NCBI GenBank assembly: GCA_028023455.1
Contig: JAQFVV010013064.1
Coordinates: 124,001 to 188,000, forward strand
Reading direction: 5' to 3'
DNA from: Epiperipatus broadwayi
Lineage: Eukaryota; Onychophora; Udeonychophora; Euonychophora; Peripatidae
Length of the DNA stretch: 64,000 nucleotides
Shown: in pieces, positions 23,930-35,900 of the stretch
Numbering within the stretch: position 1 is the stretch's first letter
Layout: each line of letters starts with the position of its first letter
Position numbers and translations under genes: made by a program
Notes under the pieces: model-generated
The model's database searches: none
Told to the model about the DNA's origin: nothing
Seen by the model: only the letters and a program-made list of their open reading frames with translations

Positions 23930-25270
23930 AAGGATGCATTGCTTTTGGCTCCAGTTCTATTGTAGATTTTTAATATTGTCTATTAAAACATCAATTTTTC
24001 CTAGTTATTGGAAAATGGCTAAAGTAATACTACCTATATACAAATCTGGGAAAAAATCAGGTCAGGAATATAGACCTATTTCTTTATTACCTATACCATA
24101 AAGAATTTTTGAAAAATCAATTTACTATAGAATTACACATTTAAAAAGGATTCTTCCTTATTCTTTACATGGGATATCTTCCAGAAAGGTCAATAGAAAG
24201 AAATTTAATCCATATATTGAATGCCATAGGTAGAGCTATTGAGGCAAGAAGTCAATTAAATGTGATATATTTTGATTTGACAAAGGCTTTTGATAAAGTT
24301 GATCATAGAATACTTCTTATAAAAGTAGAGAAAATTGGTTTTTTCAATCAATCTAATGACTTTATTCAAATCACTTTTGCCTGATAGAACAGTCAAATAA
24401 TTTTAAATCTAGACTTGGGGACTTCTGCAAGGGAGTATGGTAAGTCTAATATTTGTTACTATTTATATATCAGATTTGTTAACACTTATTTCAAATAAGA
24501 ACATATTATGCTACACAGATGATATTAAAATTTTTCTGGAGATTAATAATAAAAAAGATATTAAAACATTACAAAATTATATGGATATATTTTACAAGTG
24601 GTGCCAAGCAAATAATATGAAAATAAATGTTGATAAATATAATGTTATGACATATTAAAAAAAAACAATGTTAATACAAAGTAGTTACCATATAAATCAT
24701 TACATAATTAAGAAAATTACTGATTATAAAGATTTGGGTATAATTTTTACAAGCAATTTTACTTTTAATAACCATATAACATTCTGCCAATAAAACATTT
24801 AAACTCATTGGCAGGATGCTCAGATCAAAAATTATTTTTGATTTCCAGACTAATAAACTAGTATTTAATAGGGTGATAGTGCCAATTTTACACTATGGAT
24901 CCATTGTATGGAATTCAAGAAATGAAACAAATATGAAAAAATACAAAAAGTTTATGATAAATATTGTAAATATGTATATAAAACATCATCTTATAATAAT
25001 AATGAATTGCCTAATACTGGTATGTGTTTTTTATATAAAATGATAAATGGCATAATAACTTTTGATAATTCATTAACAAATGTACATATAAAATACCAAC
25101 TTTTAATAGCAGAAATCATGGACTTTTTTATTTACCATTAATTAAACATATATGTATAAAGAATGCACCTGTATATAGATTACAAAATGAATATAATAAT
25201 ATGTTTAGTGATGTAGAGTTTACATCAGATTTTAAAATATTTAAAATATATATATATTAAATTTATTAAA
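23930..25270 (+). pseudogene. Jockey/CR1-type LINE reverse transcriptase
   Basis: Ordered RT text: SIFPSYWKMAKVILPIYKSG near 23985-24045, EYRPISLLPIP near 24067-24099, the open stretch 24169-24384 with VIYFDLTKAFDKVDHRILL (motif A), QYG..LLTLISN with YTDD at 24512-24523 (YADD catalytic motif with A to T), DIFYKWCQANNMKINVDK, YKDLGIIFTSNFTFNNHI near 24730-24780, and VIVPILHYGSIVWN near 24870-24910. The C-terminus trails off by about 25270. The endonuclease half is not evident. Stops and frameshifts show it is dead, but the motifs are well kept, so it is of moderate age. Confidence 0.85.
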
Positions 25271-27208
25271 TCAAAATTTTATATAAATACAACCATTGTA
25301 AAACATTTTCTTGGCTTTGTAAGCTGTTGTTTACTAATAAATTGAATTATTATTATTATAATCATCATCATCCTCAAAGATGTAAATAACATTTCCTTTA
25401 ATTATGTAAATATACTAATTATCAATATAATTATTGCATTCTATAAGATATTAAAAAAATTAATTCTAAAGTAGATAATTGCTTTGTGCTTGATTGTAAT
25501 TGTTATTTAAGCCAGCCAATTCACTGCTGATTTGCTTATTTAAATATATTTATTTTGTAATATTGTTTATAAATGAAGTGATTATGTTACAGAATTATAG
25601 GAATTATTAATTTAATTTTCATAAGTTTATTATATTACATTCAAAAATGATTACAATGGTTTTTTACTATTATTTATGATTAATGGTATTATTATTACCA
25701 GACATTTTGTAGCAGTGAAAGTATGTAAAAATGATATTAAATAATTCTCTAGCATATTATTTACTAATTAGTAAAAGTTTTATTTTATTTTTTTAAATTT
25801 ACCATTCTTGAGACCTATTTACTGACCAAATTGGCTGGCTAGTTGTTTGCATCTTAGTAATATAAAGATCACATTAAGATTTATAATATATCTCAAAATT
25901 GAGGTTCTATATTAAATTTAGGATAGTATTCAATGGCAGACCACCACTTATAATATGTGTTAGCTACTTATTTCTGACTTATCCATAACTCAAGCCATAA
26001 AATGACATGATGTCCTTCTGTTATGTAAAATATTATTGATTTAAATATTAAATAATGATAATTAATAATGTGTTTAAATGATAAAACAATCTTGATAGAC
26101 TTTCCTGCAGAGCAAATATCTGTCCAGATTATCCCACAAAGAAATAGTGAAAAGGAAGACAATATTCACACAGGTTGGTCAAATGTGGCAAAGAGGAGCA
26201 TTTTTATGATATGTCTTTTGGGTTTTACTTCTTAGCGAAAAAGCTAGATATCCATTTATATAAACTATTAATTGTATGGCTAACTGGGTTACTTGAAAGA
26301 AAAATTTTAAAATTCCTTTATATTTTTCAGTAATCTACAACAATTTTCAACTATCACTGGTTTTAAAATTTACATCTGTCCAGCTATGCAAATATGCTAA
26401 CACTACATGAGATCTTATATGCATTTGTATATATCTCGATTTTTTTTTTTTTAGTTGTTTATGAAATATAATTTAACAAATATCTATTTGCATATATTCA
26501 ATGAAGATCCTCTAAAATAAAATTGATATTTTTGATATACATTATTTATATTTAATTGTTAATACAAACTTTTTCAAGTTAGTTAAATCTACTTCATTAA
26601 TTGCTAGTAATTTGGAATTTCATTTGACATCTGCATATAACAGTTTTATTTTTGTTAAAACTTTTCTCCCAAAGACAACCCCAACATTAAAGCAATTGGA
26701 TATTAATATATAATTAATTATTATTAAGATAATTTGATATCATTTACCATTCATATGATATAGTTTATTATTTACATGAAAAATATTAAATTTTATTCAT
26801 TTTTATAACAGCAGATTAAGGTAACAAGTAAAAATTTAGTACTATAGTATATTTTATTCTAATTATAAAAATCTATACATGAAAAATGTAAAATAATTTG
26901 GCAACCTTTTTTTTATTTATGAAAGATGAAAAAAAAAAGTATTTCATATACAGTATTAAATATGAAAAGTTATAAAATATAAACAAAAAAAATCTACTTG
27001 TTATAGTTAAATTCCAATAATCCAAAAATTAAAAAAAAGAAATTTGCTTAGTGAAGCAAGATGTATTAAAAATGGCTGAAATATTTAACCTGTAATACTA
27101 TATTAGATTTTTTTGAATAATTTTTATTATTTTTGTGTACAATATTACTATGCTTCACTTTTAGAGGCTTGTGAATATTTTTTATTAAAATTTTGTAAAT
27201 TGATTATA
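25271..27208. other. AT-rich stretch, nothing recognised
   Basis: Only simple A/T-rich text. The 64-codon minus-strand reading at 25968-26162 has no recognisable features. Confidence 0.45.
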
Positions 27209-27328
27209 TAATATATAGGGTATATGAGCACAGATTTTTAAACAACTCACTACTCTCCACTCCATCTCATAACACTGATACGAATGGTGGGTCATTTGAA
27301 AATCTGTGCTCATATGCCCTATATATTA
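27209..27328. mobile_element. Internally deleted MITE, family B
   Basis: 120 bp made of only the outer 60 bp of each arm: TAATATATAGGGTATATGAG at the left, its complement ending CCCTATATATTA at the right, and a short loop near AACACTGATACGAATGG. Confidence 0.8.
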
Positions 27329-28194
27329 CATATATTGATACAGGTATATAATAAACCTGTATTTCAGTTGTTAAATCGATTATGTAAAATATGTAACATT
27401 AAAACAAAGGTTCTCATAACCCTCTTAGCTTAGTTAAACATGATATTCCATTTTATATCATTTTATTCTAATGCTATTTATGTAAGCATTAGTAGTCTGT
27501 GGATATTGGATGATAAGTACCAACTACATTCTGAAATTAGTTTCTGATTATTGGCTTGGATTATTGGGAAGCATTGGATTAGAAATATTTTTTCATTTGG
27601 AAATCTTCATTATCTTTCGTTCATCAATTACTCATGCTCGTGTAAGATGAATTTAGAGGAATGATATAATGGATTATAGCTGTTAATATATGTTAAAATA
27701 TTAGTTATGCTACTATCTGTTTTCCAAATGGTCAAGTGGATCTACAGTTAGATATAGTTGAGGTCACTAAAATATGTATTTAGAACCTAGTGTCAAACTT
27801 GTGCAACTAACAAACAGATGGGATGCACTGAAAATTCTTTTAAAATTAAAAGTTCTTTACCCCTTCCATCAATGAACATTTGAATTAGAGTGACTTGGTG
27901 AAAAAAAAAAAAACTGATGCAGTTCTTGCCTTTTTTTAAATTTTTTATGAAAAAAATATTACTATTAATCTATTGTTTATTAAAATAAATACATTAATTC
28001 ATTTGAATATAGTTCAAAATATATTCATTCTTCTCCTACTAAGCCCTAGTTGTGCGTTTTATGAAGAAGAAATTTTTTATAACATTTTAGAATTTACATG
28101 AAATTTTAAACATAATGTAAAATATGCCAATAATAATAACAATAAATTATATTTCAATAATATATTATTATATAATAAAAATATTGATTATACA
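27329..28194. other. Spacer with a short foldback-A scrap
   Basis: AGTCTGTGGATATTGGATGA at 27494-27513 matches the start of the foldback family A unit; nothing else recognised. Confidence 0.45.
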
Positions 28195-28770
28195 ACATTA
28201 TACTCATATATTTTTCTATGTACTAATTTTTCTCCCTCTTTAATATATTTTTTAATTTATTTTTTATTTTATTTCCCTATAATGTTGCAAGCTTTTTAAT
28301 TCCACAGATAAATTATTAAATAATTTAGGAACATAATGATTTTTTTTATTCTAGTTCCATATGTATTCTAATATTTTGAAACTATGTATAAATCTGTTTT
28401 CCTTAGACACAATTCGGATTGTTTTATATAAGGTTTTTTGAAAATATTATCAAAAATTTTTTTCTCTACAATTATATAACCCAAAAGTTGGTTGAATAAT
28501 AAAAATTTTTACTTACTTTTTTCTTTATTGATATATTTTTCTTCTATTAGATCAATATTAGAAAAGCTTGCAAAACCATAAAGCATTATTCCGTATCTCA
28601 CTAAAGATTCACATAAAGATTTATACATAATAATAAAAATATTTAAACGAAAAGTATCTTTGATTTTATAGAACATTGTTATACAATATCCAGATTTATT
28701 AATTAGTATGTTTGTATAACGTTACCAAGACATTTTTTCATTTGTCATCATTTCAAAATATATTTTACTA
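28195..28770 (-). pseudogene. LINE RT C-terminal relic, minus strand
   Basis: Read from 28730 downward: KIKDTFRLNIFIIMYKSLCE, then LVRYGIMLYGFASFSNIDLI, later FDNIFKK, KQSELCLRKTDLY and VHRKIYEYN near 28210. The pattern of a 'YKSLxESLxRYGIxxYG' block followed by a basic tail is typical of the thumb and C-terminus of non-LTR RTs. At least three frameshifts. No catalytic core in the window. Confidence 0.65.
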
Positions 28771-30400
28771 AAGGGGAAAAAATGTCTTTTAAAAAATAGG
28801 ATCTTAAAGCCTTACAAAAATTGTAAAAGTTCAAAATTATAGGAATGGGCTGCAGTTATTATTGTTTAAGGAAGGAATCTATTGAGTGTAATTAAAATGG
28901 TTCATTGTCATAAGAGATTGAGTTGCTACGATGTTGGTATTCTTAGAAATGATACAGTGAATTAGACATTCTATTTTACAAATTTTAATCTTATTTAAAT
29001 GATAAATTTGTAACAGTTTAAGCTGAAAATCTATTTTTCCAATTAATTGCTGGTACATCATTTGAAATTTTGATTATTTTGCTTATTTTAATATAACTTG
29101 TTTTTTAAGAAATTGAGAGAGAGAAACATATTTATTTTCAAATATTAACATTCTTTTGTACATTAAAAATCATACTTTTTCACCTGCCAATCCCCACTCT
29201 GTCATAAATTCATTGATTTGCTTTTAGATTATTTAGATAGGTAATGACTAATACATTAACTTACTATGAACATGATTTAGGATTCAAATCTAGGATGAAG
29301 CTAGGAGATCTTATAGATAGCTAAGGAATTATTGGCAATATCTGGATCTTTTCAGGTAACTGGTTTATAGTCTGCTTAGATAGCCAACCAACATTAATAG
29401 GTAAATGAATATCTAGTTATTTTTAGTTAGAAAGATATGTTATTAATGTGAGAAAGAGCATTCAATTACAAAAAAGTTCTTAGTTCCAAAACTCTACTTA
29501 TCAAACAATGGGAAGGGGGGGTTTCCAGATGGAAAGATGTTAGACTAGTGACATTTAGATGTTGTGAATATATTTGATCCTGTAAGGATATTACTGCTAG
29601 TGTTGTGAGATTGATGTAATAGAAAGTTAAGAATGCATTGTTAAATGTTTTGTTGAGTGCAATATTATTTCATGAAAAAGAGATTTGTTTATGTATCAAC
29701 CTTGGATATGTAAAACACAATTTCAAGAGTATCTATATCAACTACACTTTACTAATTTAATCGAATTTGAAGATTGTTTCAAATTTTTATATTTTGCTAA
29801 TGTTTCAAGATATATTTAAATATTTCAAGTTTTTTTTTTTTGTTCCAAAATTGATATAATTGACTTAAAAAGTGCATTTTTCTTTTTGAATAGGCTGATG
29901 AAAAAAAATTATCATGAAAAACAAGATAAAAAGCACGCATATTACTATAACACAGTAGGAATATTTAGCTATATCTAATTAGGATAATAGTCTTCGTCAT
30001 TTTTTTGTACCATTTAGTTTTATGTTAGTTGAAAAGGATATAAAAATTTTCTTGATATAATCAAATAATAACTGAAATTGTATATTAATGTAAGCACTAT
30101 TCTTTTAAGTCAAATATATAATGTAAAAGGTTGAACATGGATAATATGGATAGACTTATGTATATTCTAACTATCAATTTTGGTTTAGATATTTATGAAT
30201 GAAAAATGTGTTTGTACTATTGATTCCAGTTATTTTTGATTAAGTATTATCCTAAATAATGCATGATGTGTAAAAAAGATTTTGAAGGGTGTGTAAATAT
30301 GACAATTATATGTAAGTTCTTGTTTGTTACACAGTACTCTTTATAAATTAAAGAAGTTACACATATTATTAGATAACATAAATTTTATCACAATAAAATA
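28771..30400. other. AT-rich stretch, nothing recognised
   Basis: No ORF, repeat or RNA that I can support. The 60-codon minus-strand reading at 28879-29061 looks spurious. Confidence 0.45.
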
Positions 30401-30529
30401 GTTTTCATGTTAATCTTTTGAGTTAATACTGATTAGATATTAGTGACTATCTATAGCTGTAGGTTCCATTCTACAGAATCATTCAAATTTGACAGAAATA
30501 TCTGGCATGATAAAGTTAAAACAACATTT

Positions 30530-31620
30530 TGTAATGTCTTAAAAATAAAGATGCTGCAAGTCCTGATGAGATATCTGGTTTATATAACATAGTATGTTCT
30601 AGAGAAAAGGACTATTTCTCCAAGCTTCCTGCAACACAAGGATTGCATAGTAACAGTTTATGTATATACACAAAAATTTTAGGCAATAATGTGTCTAGAT
30701 CACGAATTATATGAAGTCTGGCAATATGTTTCATACTTTCATGGATCATCTTCTATTCTCTCCCTTCCATACACAGTTTGAATCATTTCAAATGTTTTAA
30801 TAGCAGTTTTTGTCAATTTAAATTAAAATTCAGTGTTAGCATGTTGTTCCATCATGGGTTAAGGTACAAAATCCATTATCACATTTCATGTCATAAATCA
30901 TTATCCATACTGCTAGTGCTTCAAAATTTTTGTAGTGAATAGCTAAACTATATTGCTATGTAATATGTGCATTGATTCAGAGATAGCACTGTAGGCAACA
31001 TGGAGATTGTGTATCTAGTTAATGATTATGGTGGAAAAAAAATCGGCATTAAACAGGAGGTGTATATTAACTCTTAGCTATGCTTGTTTTTATGATTGTG
31101 GGTTCAGTTTCATGAAACATGCATTAAAATGTATATAGGTTTGTTCATGGAGATTTTTTAATTATTAAAAATAAAATCATAAACTTATTCTTGTTTGATG
31201 AGTGTGTTATTTTTGCCTATCCAAATATTGTTCTCAATGTTTCAAAGACAACTTATAAAAAATTTAGTATTTAATGTTCAAAAATCCTAGATAATTTTTC
31301 TCCCAATGAAAATTCTTTAACTTTTGACTTGAATAATTATCAGTTTGAAAATGGCAGTTTTAATTTCTTGGAAGCAGTGTAAGTAGAAAGGAGGCTTAAA
31401 TGTTGGAGATGCATAATTGACTCCAATGTTTTGATATTAATATTATTACTTCTAAATTAATTGTAAATTAATTTACTATTTTGATAAATTTATTATATGA
31501 AAGTAAAACATGGATTTTTATTAGTACAACTTAAAGGCATTGAAATTTTTTTTTATTTAAGAATCCACTATAATATTCAGCAGTTTGAATCTAAATTTGG
31601 AAAGGGACTAGATGTGGAAA
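30530..31620 (+). pseudogene. Possible very old LINE RT relic
   Basis: Two widely spaced plus-strand scraps suggest an RT: LKNKDAASPDEISGLYN near 30538-30590 (compare the AxGPDGI entry block) and LLYESKTWIF near 31491-31520 (compare LLYGSETWxL). Their spacing of about 950 bp fits an RT domain. The text between them is heavily shifted and the catalytic motif is not visible. Chance similarity is possible. Confidence 0.35.
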
Positions 31621-32039
31621 AAATAAAAATAATGTCAAAAAGGTATTTTATGCAAACTTGAATATAATTTTCATAGGCGACAATACTTCATTTATTTTAT
31701 AAACATTGTATCAAAAAGCAAATTAAAGAGATGTAATATCAATTGCTTTCATAGGGAGGAGAGAACTACAACTATGCGTAATCTTGAAATCTTATTGAAG
31801 TTTATTAATAGATAATTCAATTTGAATTTAAAATGTAGTTAGCTAAGCCAGCATCCCGAGATATTATACAATCATAGACAATCTTGTGTTATATTTGGAC
31901 ATTTCTGAACTTCACAGATTGGTTGGTATAATAACAAACAAAACTCACTATCAAACTGTCTTTTTATTTTTTTATTTTTTTCAAATAGGAACTGCTATAC
32001 TTATGCATATATATTAATAAGCAGTACAAAAAAAAAAGC

Positions 32040-32320
32040 TTCATATTATAGTGGTTAGCACAACCTGAGGTAGAATCTAAGCCAAGTGAAACTTGGGAAT
32101 TTTTTCAGATTAAGTATTTTTCTTTCATTTAGTTAGTAACTATTGCTTAAGGAATGAGAATCCAGCTGTTTTTAGCTAAGGAATAAAAAGGAAAAGGAAA
32201 TTTTAAACCCTCATCACTATATGTTTGGAAAGTATTGGAAATAATGTTTTCTTCTTTATTATTTCTCTTTTTGAGAGTGTGAAAAGGCATTTTTAAAGAC
32301 TATTTTACTACACTTTTTAT
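32040..32320 (+). repeat. Dispersed 280-bp repeat, tRNA-like start (family 2)
   Basis: Starts with the A-box-like ATAGTGGTTAGCACAAC and aligns over about 280 bp with 63398-63715. Shared landmarks are TTTTTTCAG, TTTTCTTTCA, AAAGGAAATTTTAAAC and TTTCTTCTT. It is probably an old SINE family. It ends only 365 bases before the first coding exon of the transporter. Confidence 0.55.
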
Positions 32321-32684
32321 TTCAATATGTAATTTAATTAATTTTCCCATTGTGATACTGTGATAAATTATAGAAATTTAATAACAAATTAAATGATTCA
32401 ATTTTAAGTTAAACTGAGTAATTATTTTTTATTGATATCAAAGTTTAACAATTTAAATATTTAGATGGTGGATTGTAAAGTAATTATTACATTTGTTTGA
32501 ATGAATAAAATTGAGTAATTGATATAAATTATTATTTTAATAATATTTTTTTTTGTTTAATTTGCTTTTTTTTCAGTTCTAAATATTTATTTTGTTAAGG
32601 ATTGCGATTTTTTTTTTATAGCCTAGATTATATATATACTTTACTAATGCAAATTATATAATTTTGATATATATATTTTATAGG

Positions 32685-32952
32685 ATGCCACGTGCAAGGA
32701 GTCGTATTAGTGAGGGGGAGAATTCAAGAGGAGATGAGTCTGAGCAGGATCTTGCCCATTACATTCCCACTCCGCCTGATGGTGGTTGGGGGTGGGTTAT
32801 TTGTGCAGCTTCTTTTCTCAGTAACTTAATAGTTGATGGAATCGCATATTCATTTGGAGTGTTTTTCATGGAGTTTGTAGACTATTTTGATGAAACAAAA
32901 GGAAAAACTGCATGGGTGGGATCATTGTTGTCTGGTTGCTACCTCAGTGTTG
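32685..32952 (+). CDS. Monocarboxylate transporter-like (SLC16), coding exon 1
   Basis: Encodes residues 1-89 and the first base of codon 90. The ATG at 32685 follows one base after a plausible acceptor (TATATTTTATAG), so at least one upstream non-coding exon is expected; an upstream start in that exon cannot be excluded. Residues 1-30 are a charged cytosolic tail. PDGGWGW at residues 31-37 is the TM1 signature of the SLC16 family, followed by TM1 (about 36-58) and the start of TM2 (about 76-97). Tyr55 stands where I align MCT1 Lys38. The donor is G|GTAAGT at 32953 (phase 1). SLC16 proteins are plasma-membrane major-facilitator carriers of monocarboxylates and other small solutes; the substrate here is unknown. 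Confidence 0.9.
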
Positions 32953-35900
32953 GTAAGTAAAATTCAGTATATTTTATGTAATAATGTTGAATGTCAATTT
33001 TAAATTCATTTTTATTAGTGTGATTATATTATAAATTACTTTTTTTAATTGATTACATAACTAATATGGTATCAATCATAATGCAAATTGTGTGAACTTA
33101 AGCAACTATTAAAGACCAGAGGTAAACTAAAAGAGTGCACATTTTTTAGTTTTCTGAAATTGCACATAATTCACTTTAAAAAAAAAATAGCATTATTAAT
33201 TTTGTAAAATTTGCCAAATTATTTTCTGTTTGAGTTAGATATTTGTATTATTTAGATTCAATTATTTGCATTGTTACTAAAATCCATGTGAATGCCATTT
33301 AATAAACATTTTTAACATTAAATACATATTTACAATATAATTAAATTTAAAAGTTATAACATTGAGATATCATCAAAATGTTAATAATTAACAAAAAAAA
33401 CAACAACAACACAATCTTTGAACAGTGCTATTGTGGAGAAAAAAAATGGAGTAATAAATTGAAAGAGAGCTTATTTACATGTACTGTATTCAAATTTAAA
33501 TATATTGTAACAGTCAACTCTGTAGCTCAGCAAAGGCAATCCCAAGAACTAGGAAAGTGAGCATCCAACTTGTATGTGGGTTTGTAACATATATAAAATA
33601 TTACCATAAACAATACAAAGCCAAATATCATTACTTACAATTCCCTGGTAATCTTTTACTGGCTACAGCATTTGATATTAACATATCTTTTTCTCTTATG
33701 TCCTGCTAGATCAGGGAGATACAAGAGGCTCTAAATTAAACTGCAAAATACTATAAATATATCGTATTATGGAAAATAATACAAAATGCAGAGATAATGA
33801 GTATATATGACTATTAATATGATAACAAAAAAAAAACAAAGTTAGAAATGTGTGCAGGTGCAGTGTATCAAGGTAATTTGCTTGGGGTTTGAACCTAGGA
33901 TAATTATTTAAACATTGGCAGGTTAATAAATTGGTTGTATGTTTAATTAAAACCTTAATACTCTTGGGTAACATTGATGTTAATTCAGTCAAAGTTTAAA
34001 TATAAGTTACTGCTGACCCTATTAGACAAATTTAATTGTACTAATTTAATAAAATTATCATGACTAGGGACTGAGTATGTATCGATGTAATCATTATCTC
34101 TGCATAACATTACTGTTTATTTTGTAATTATCAACATGCTTTATAAAACATTAACTTAACATTATGGGGTACACTATAGGTGTGAAACATGGACATTATT
34201 TGTATTATCTCACACATTCCAATGATTTCTGGATGGATAATGTGTCACTAGGAATATTTTAATACATATTTAAATGTACAATACAGCCAAGTCAGGACTT
34301 TATGTATACACAATTGACCACATCACTAGGTGAACACGATTGCAAAATAAGCTATAGATTATGGCACTTTCACAGTTAAAACATTTCTGATATAATTACA
34401 TCAGGCAAAAGAGGGGATTTCAAATATACTTCTAAAACATATAAACAATTCATTGCTATAATAGACTGTGAGAAGGGGTAACTGGTCAAAGTATACCAGC
34501 GTTGTATGAGCATACAGTGAGAAAAGAACACATCAGGTGTATAAGTACAAGCATACAGCAGGAAATATTTGTCTGCTTCAATAATTAATACTGGAAGATA
34601 AATACAGCATAAAAAGAAAATACTAATGAAATCCCTTATTAAATCTTAAGTAATTGATCTGAAATTAAATATTTGTACGTCTCCAACGTGGAACTATATT
34701 TTGAGCTTAATATACATCCTGAGGAATTCCTTCCTCAACTATAATATAGAATTAACAATAATTAAAATAAATAACCCATCTAGATAGGTCCTAGGTCCAT
34801 CCAAAGATTAACACAAATACATGCATTCTTTCTAATATTGTAGATTTATAATTTGATATACATTGTCAGAAAATAATTTACCAAATTTAAACTTATTAAC
34901 ACTTGCTGTCGTTATTAAATGGATTTAAAAAAAAAACGTATAAAATCCTAACATTTATTATTGTACAAAACTTTTATTTAAATAAATTGATTACATATAT
35001 ACTGAATTGGTTTTCTCAAAAATTTACTTGCATTTATTTCTTTATTTTTTATATTTAACTGATTCAAAATTTTACCACTAACCACCTAAGCTGACAAATG
35101 AATAATATAATAAATAAAACTAGTCAAAAGCAAAATAAAATAGGAGTAGAATGGCAGGGCATTTAAAGAATTATTAATTTTCATTATGATCTTTATAAAT
35201 CAATGAGATTGATAGAATTAACTTTTATTTATACAGTATACTCTCACAAATATTGCCCCATTGCTTCATGGTATATATAAAATCATAAGATACAGTTTAC
35301 ATTATTGGTTCTTAATTTTTATCAGTGCTGAAGTGTTTAAATATAAGCAAAATAATTATAAATAATTATTAGCAATTATTACGTATATAATGTATATATC
35401 AGAATATATAAATTACTATATTTCTGGATGAAAATAAGAAGGCAGGCTATTGATAATGAAGATTCTAAACTCCAAAAATGAACCTGGAAAACCTAATTTT
35501 TTATGAACTTCCCTGAATTAATTCACAGATTCATCAAGTTTTGGCTCTGGATTTATTTTATTTCTTATTTATAGTGTACCAGTCCAATTTGTATGTTCAT
35601 GCAACAAGATTTAGGACCTGAGTGAAAGTACCTCAAATCCAGTCATGCCCCGAGATACGCAGGTCAGGAGCAATCATGAATTTTAACTTATTTGCTCATT
35701 TCCCAAATCTACAATCACACGAGCAATATCTCTGGTGATACCAATGAATTTAATTCATTCCAGGCCTGGAGATGCAGTGGAGAGACATAATATCTTGCAT
35801 CTAAATGAGACTATCTAACTAAATAAGAAGGGTTGCTACATAAAATAAGATAATACTTAGGATGTGTAGATTAAGGAATGATGAGATTAAAGTGATTGGT

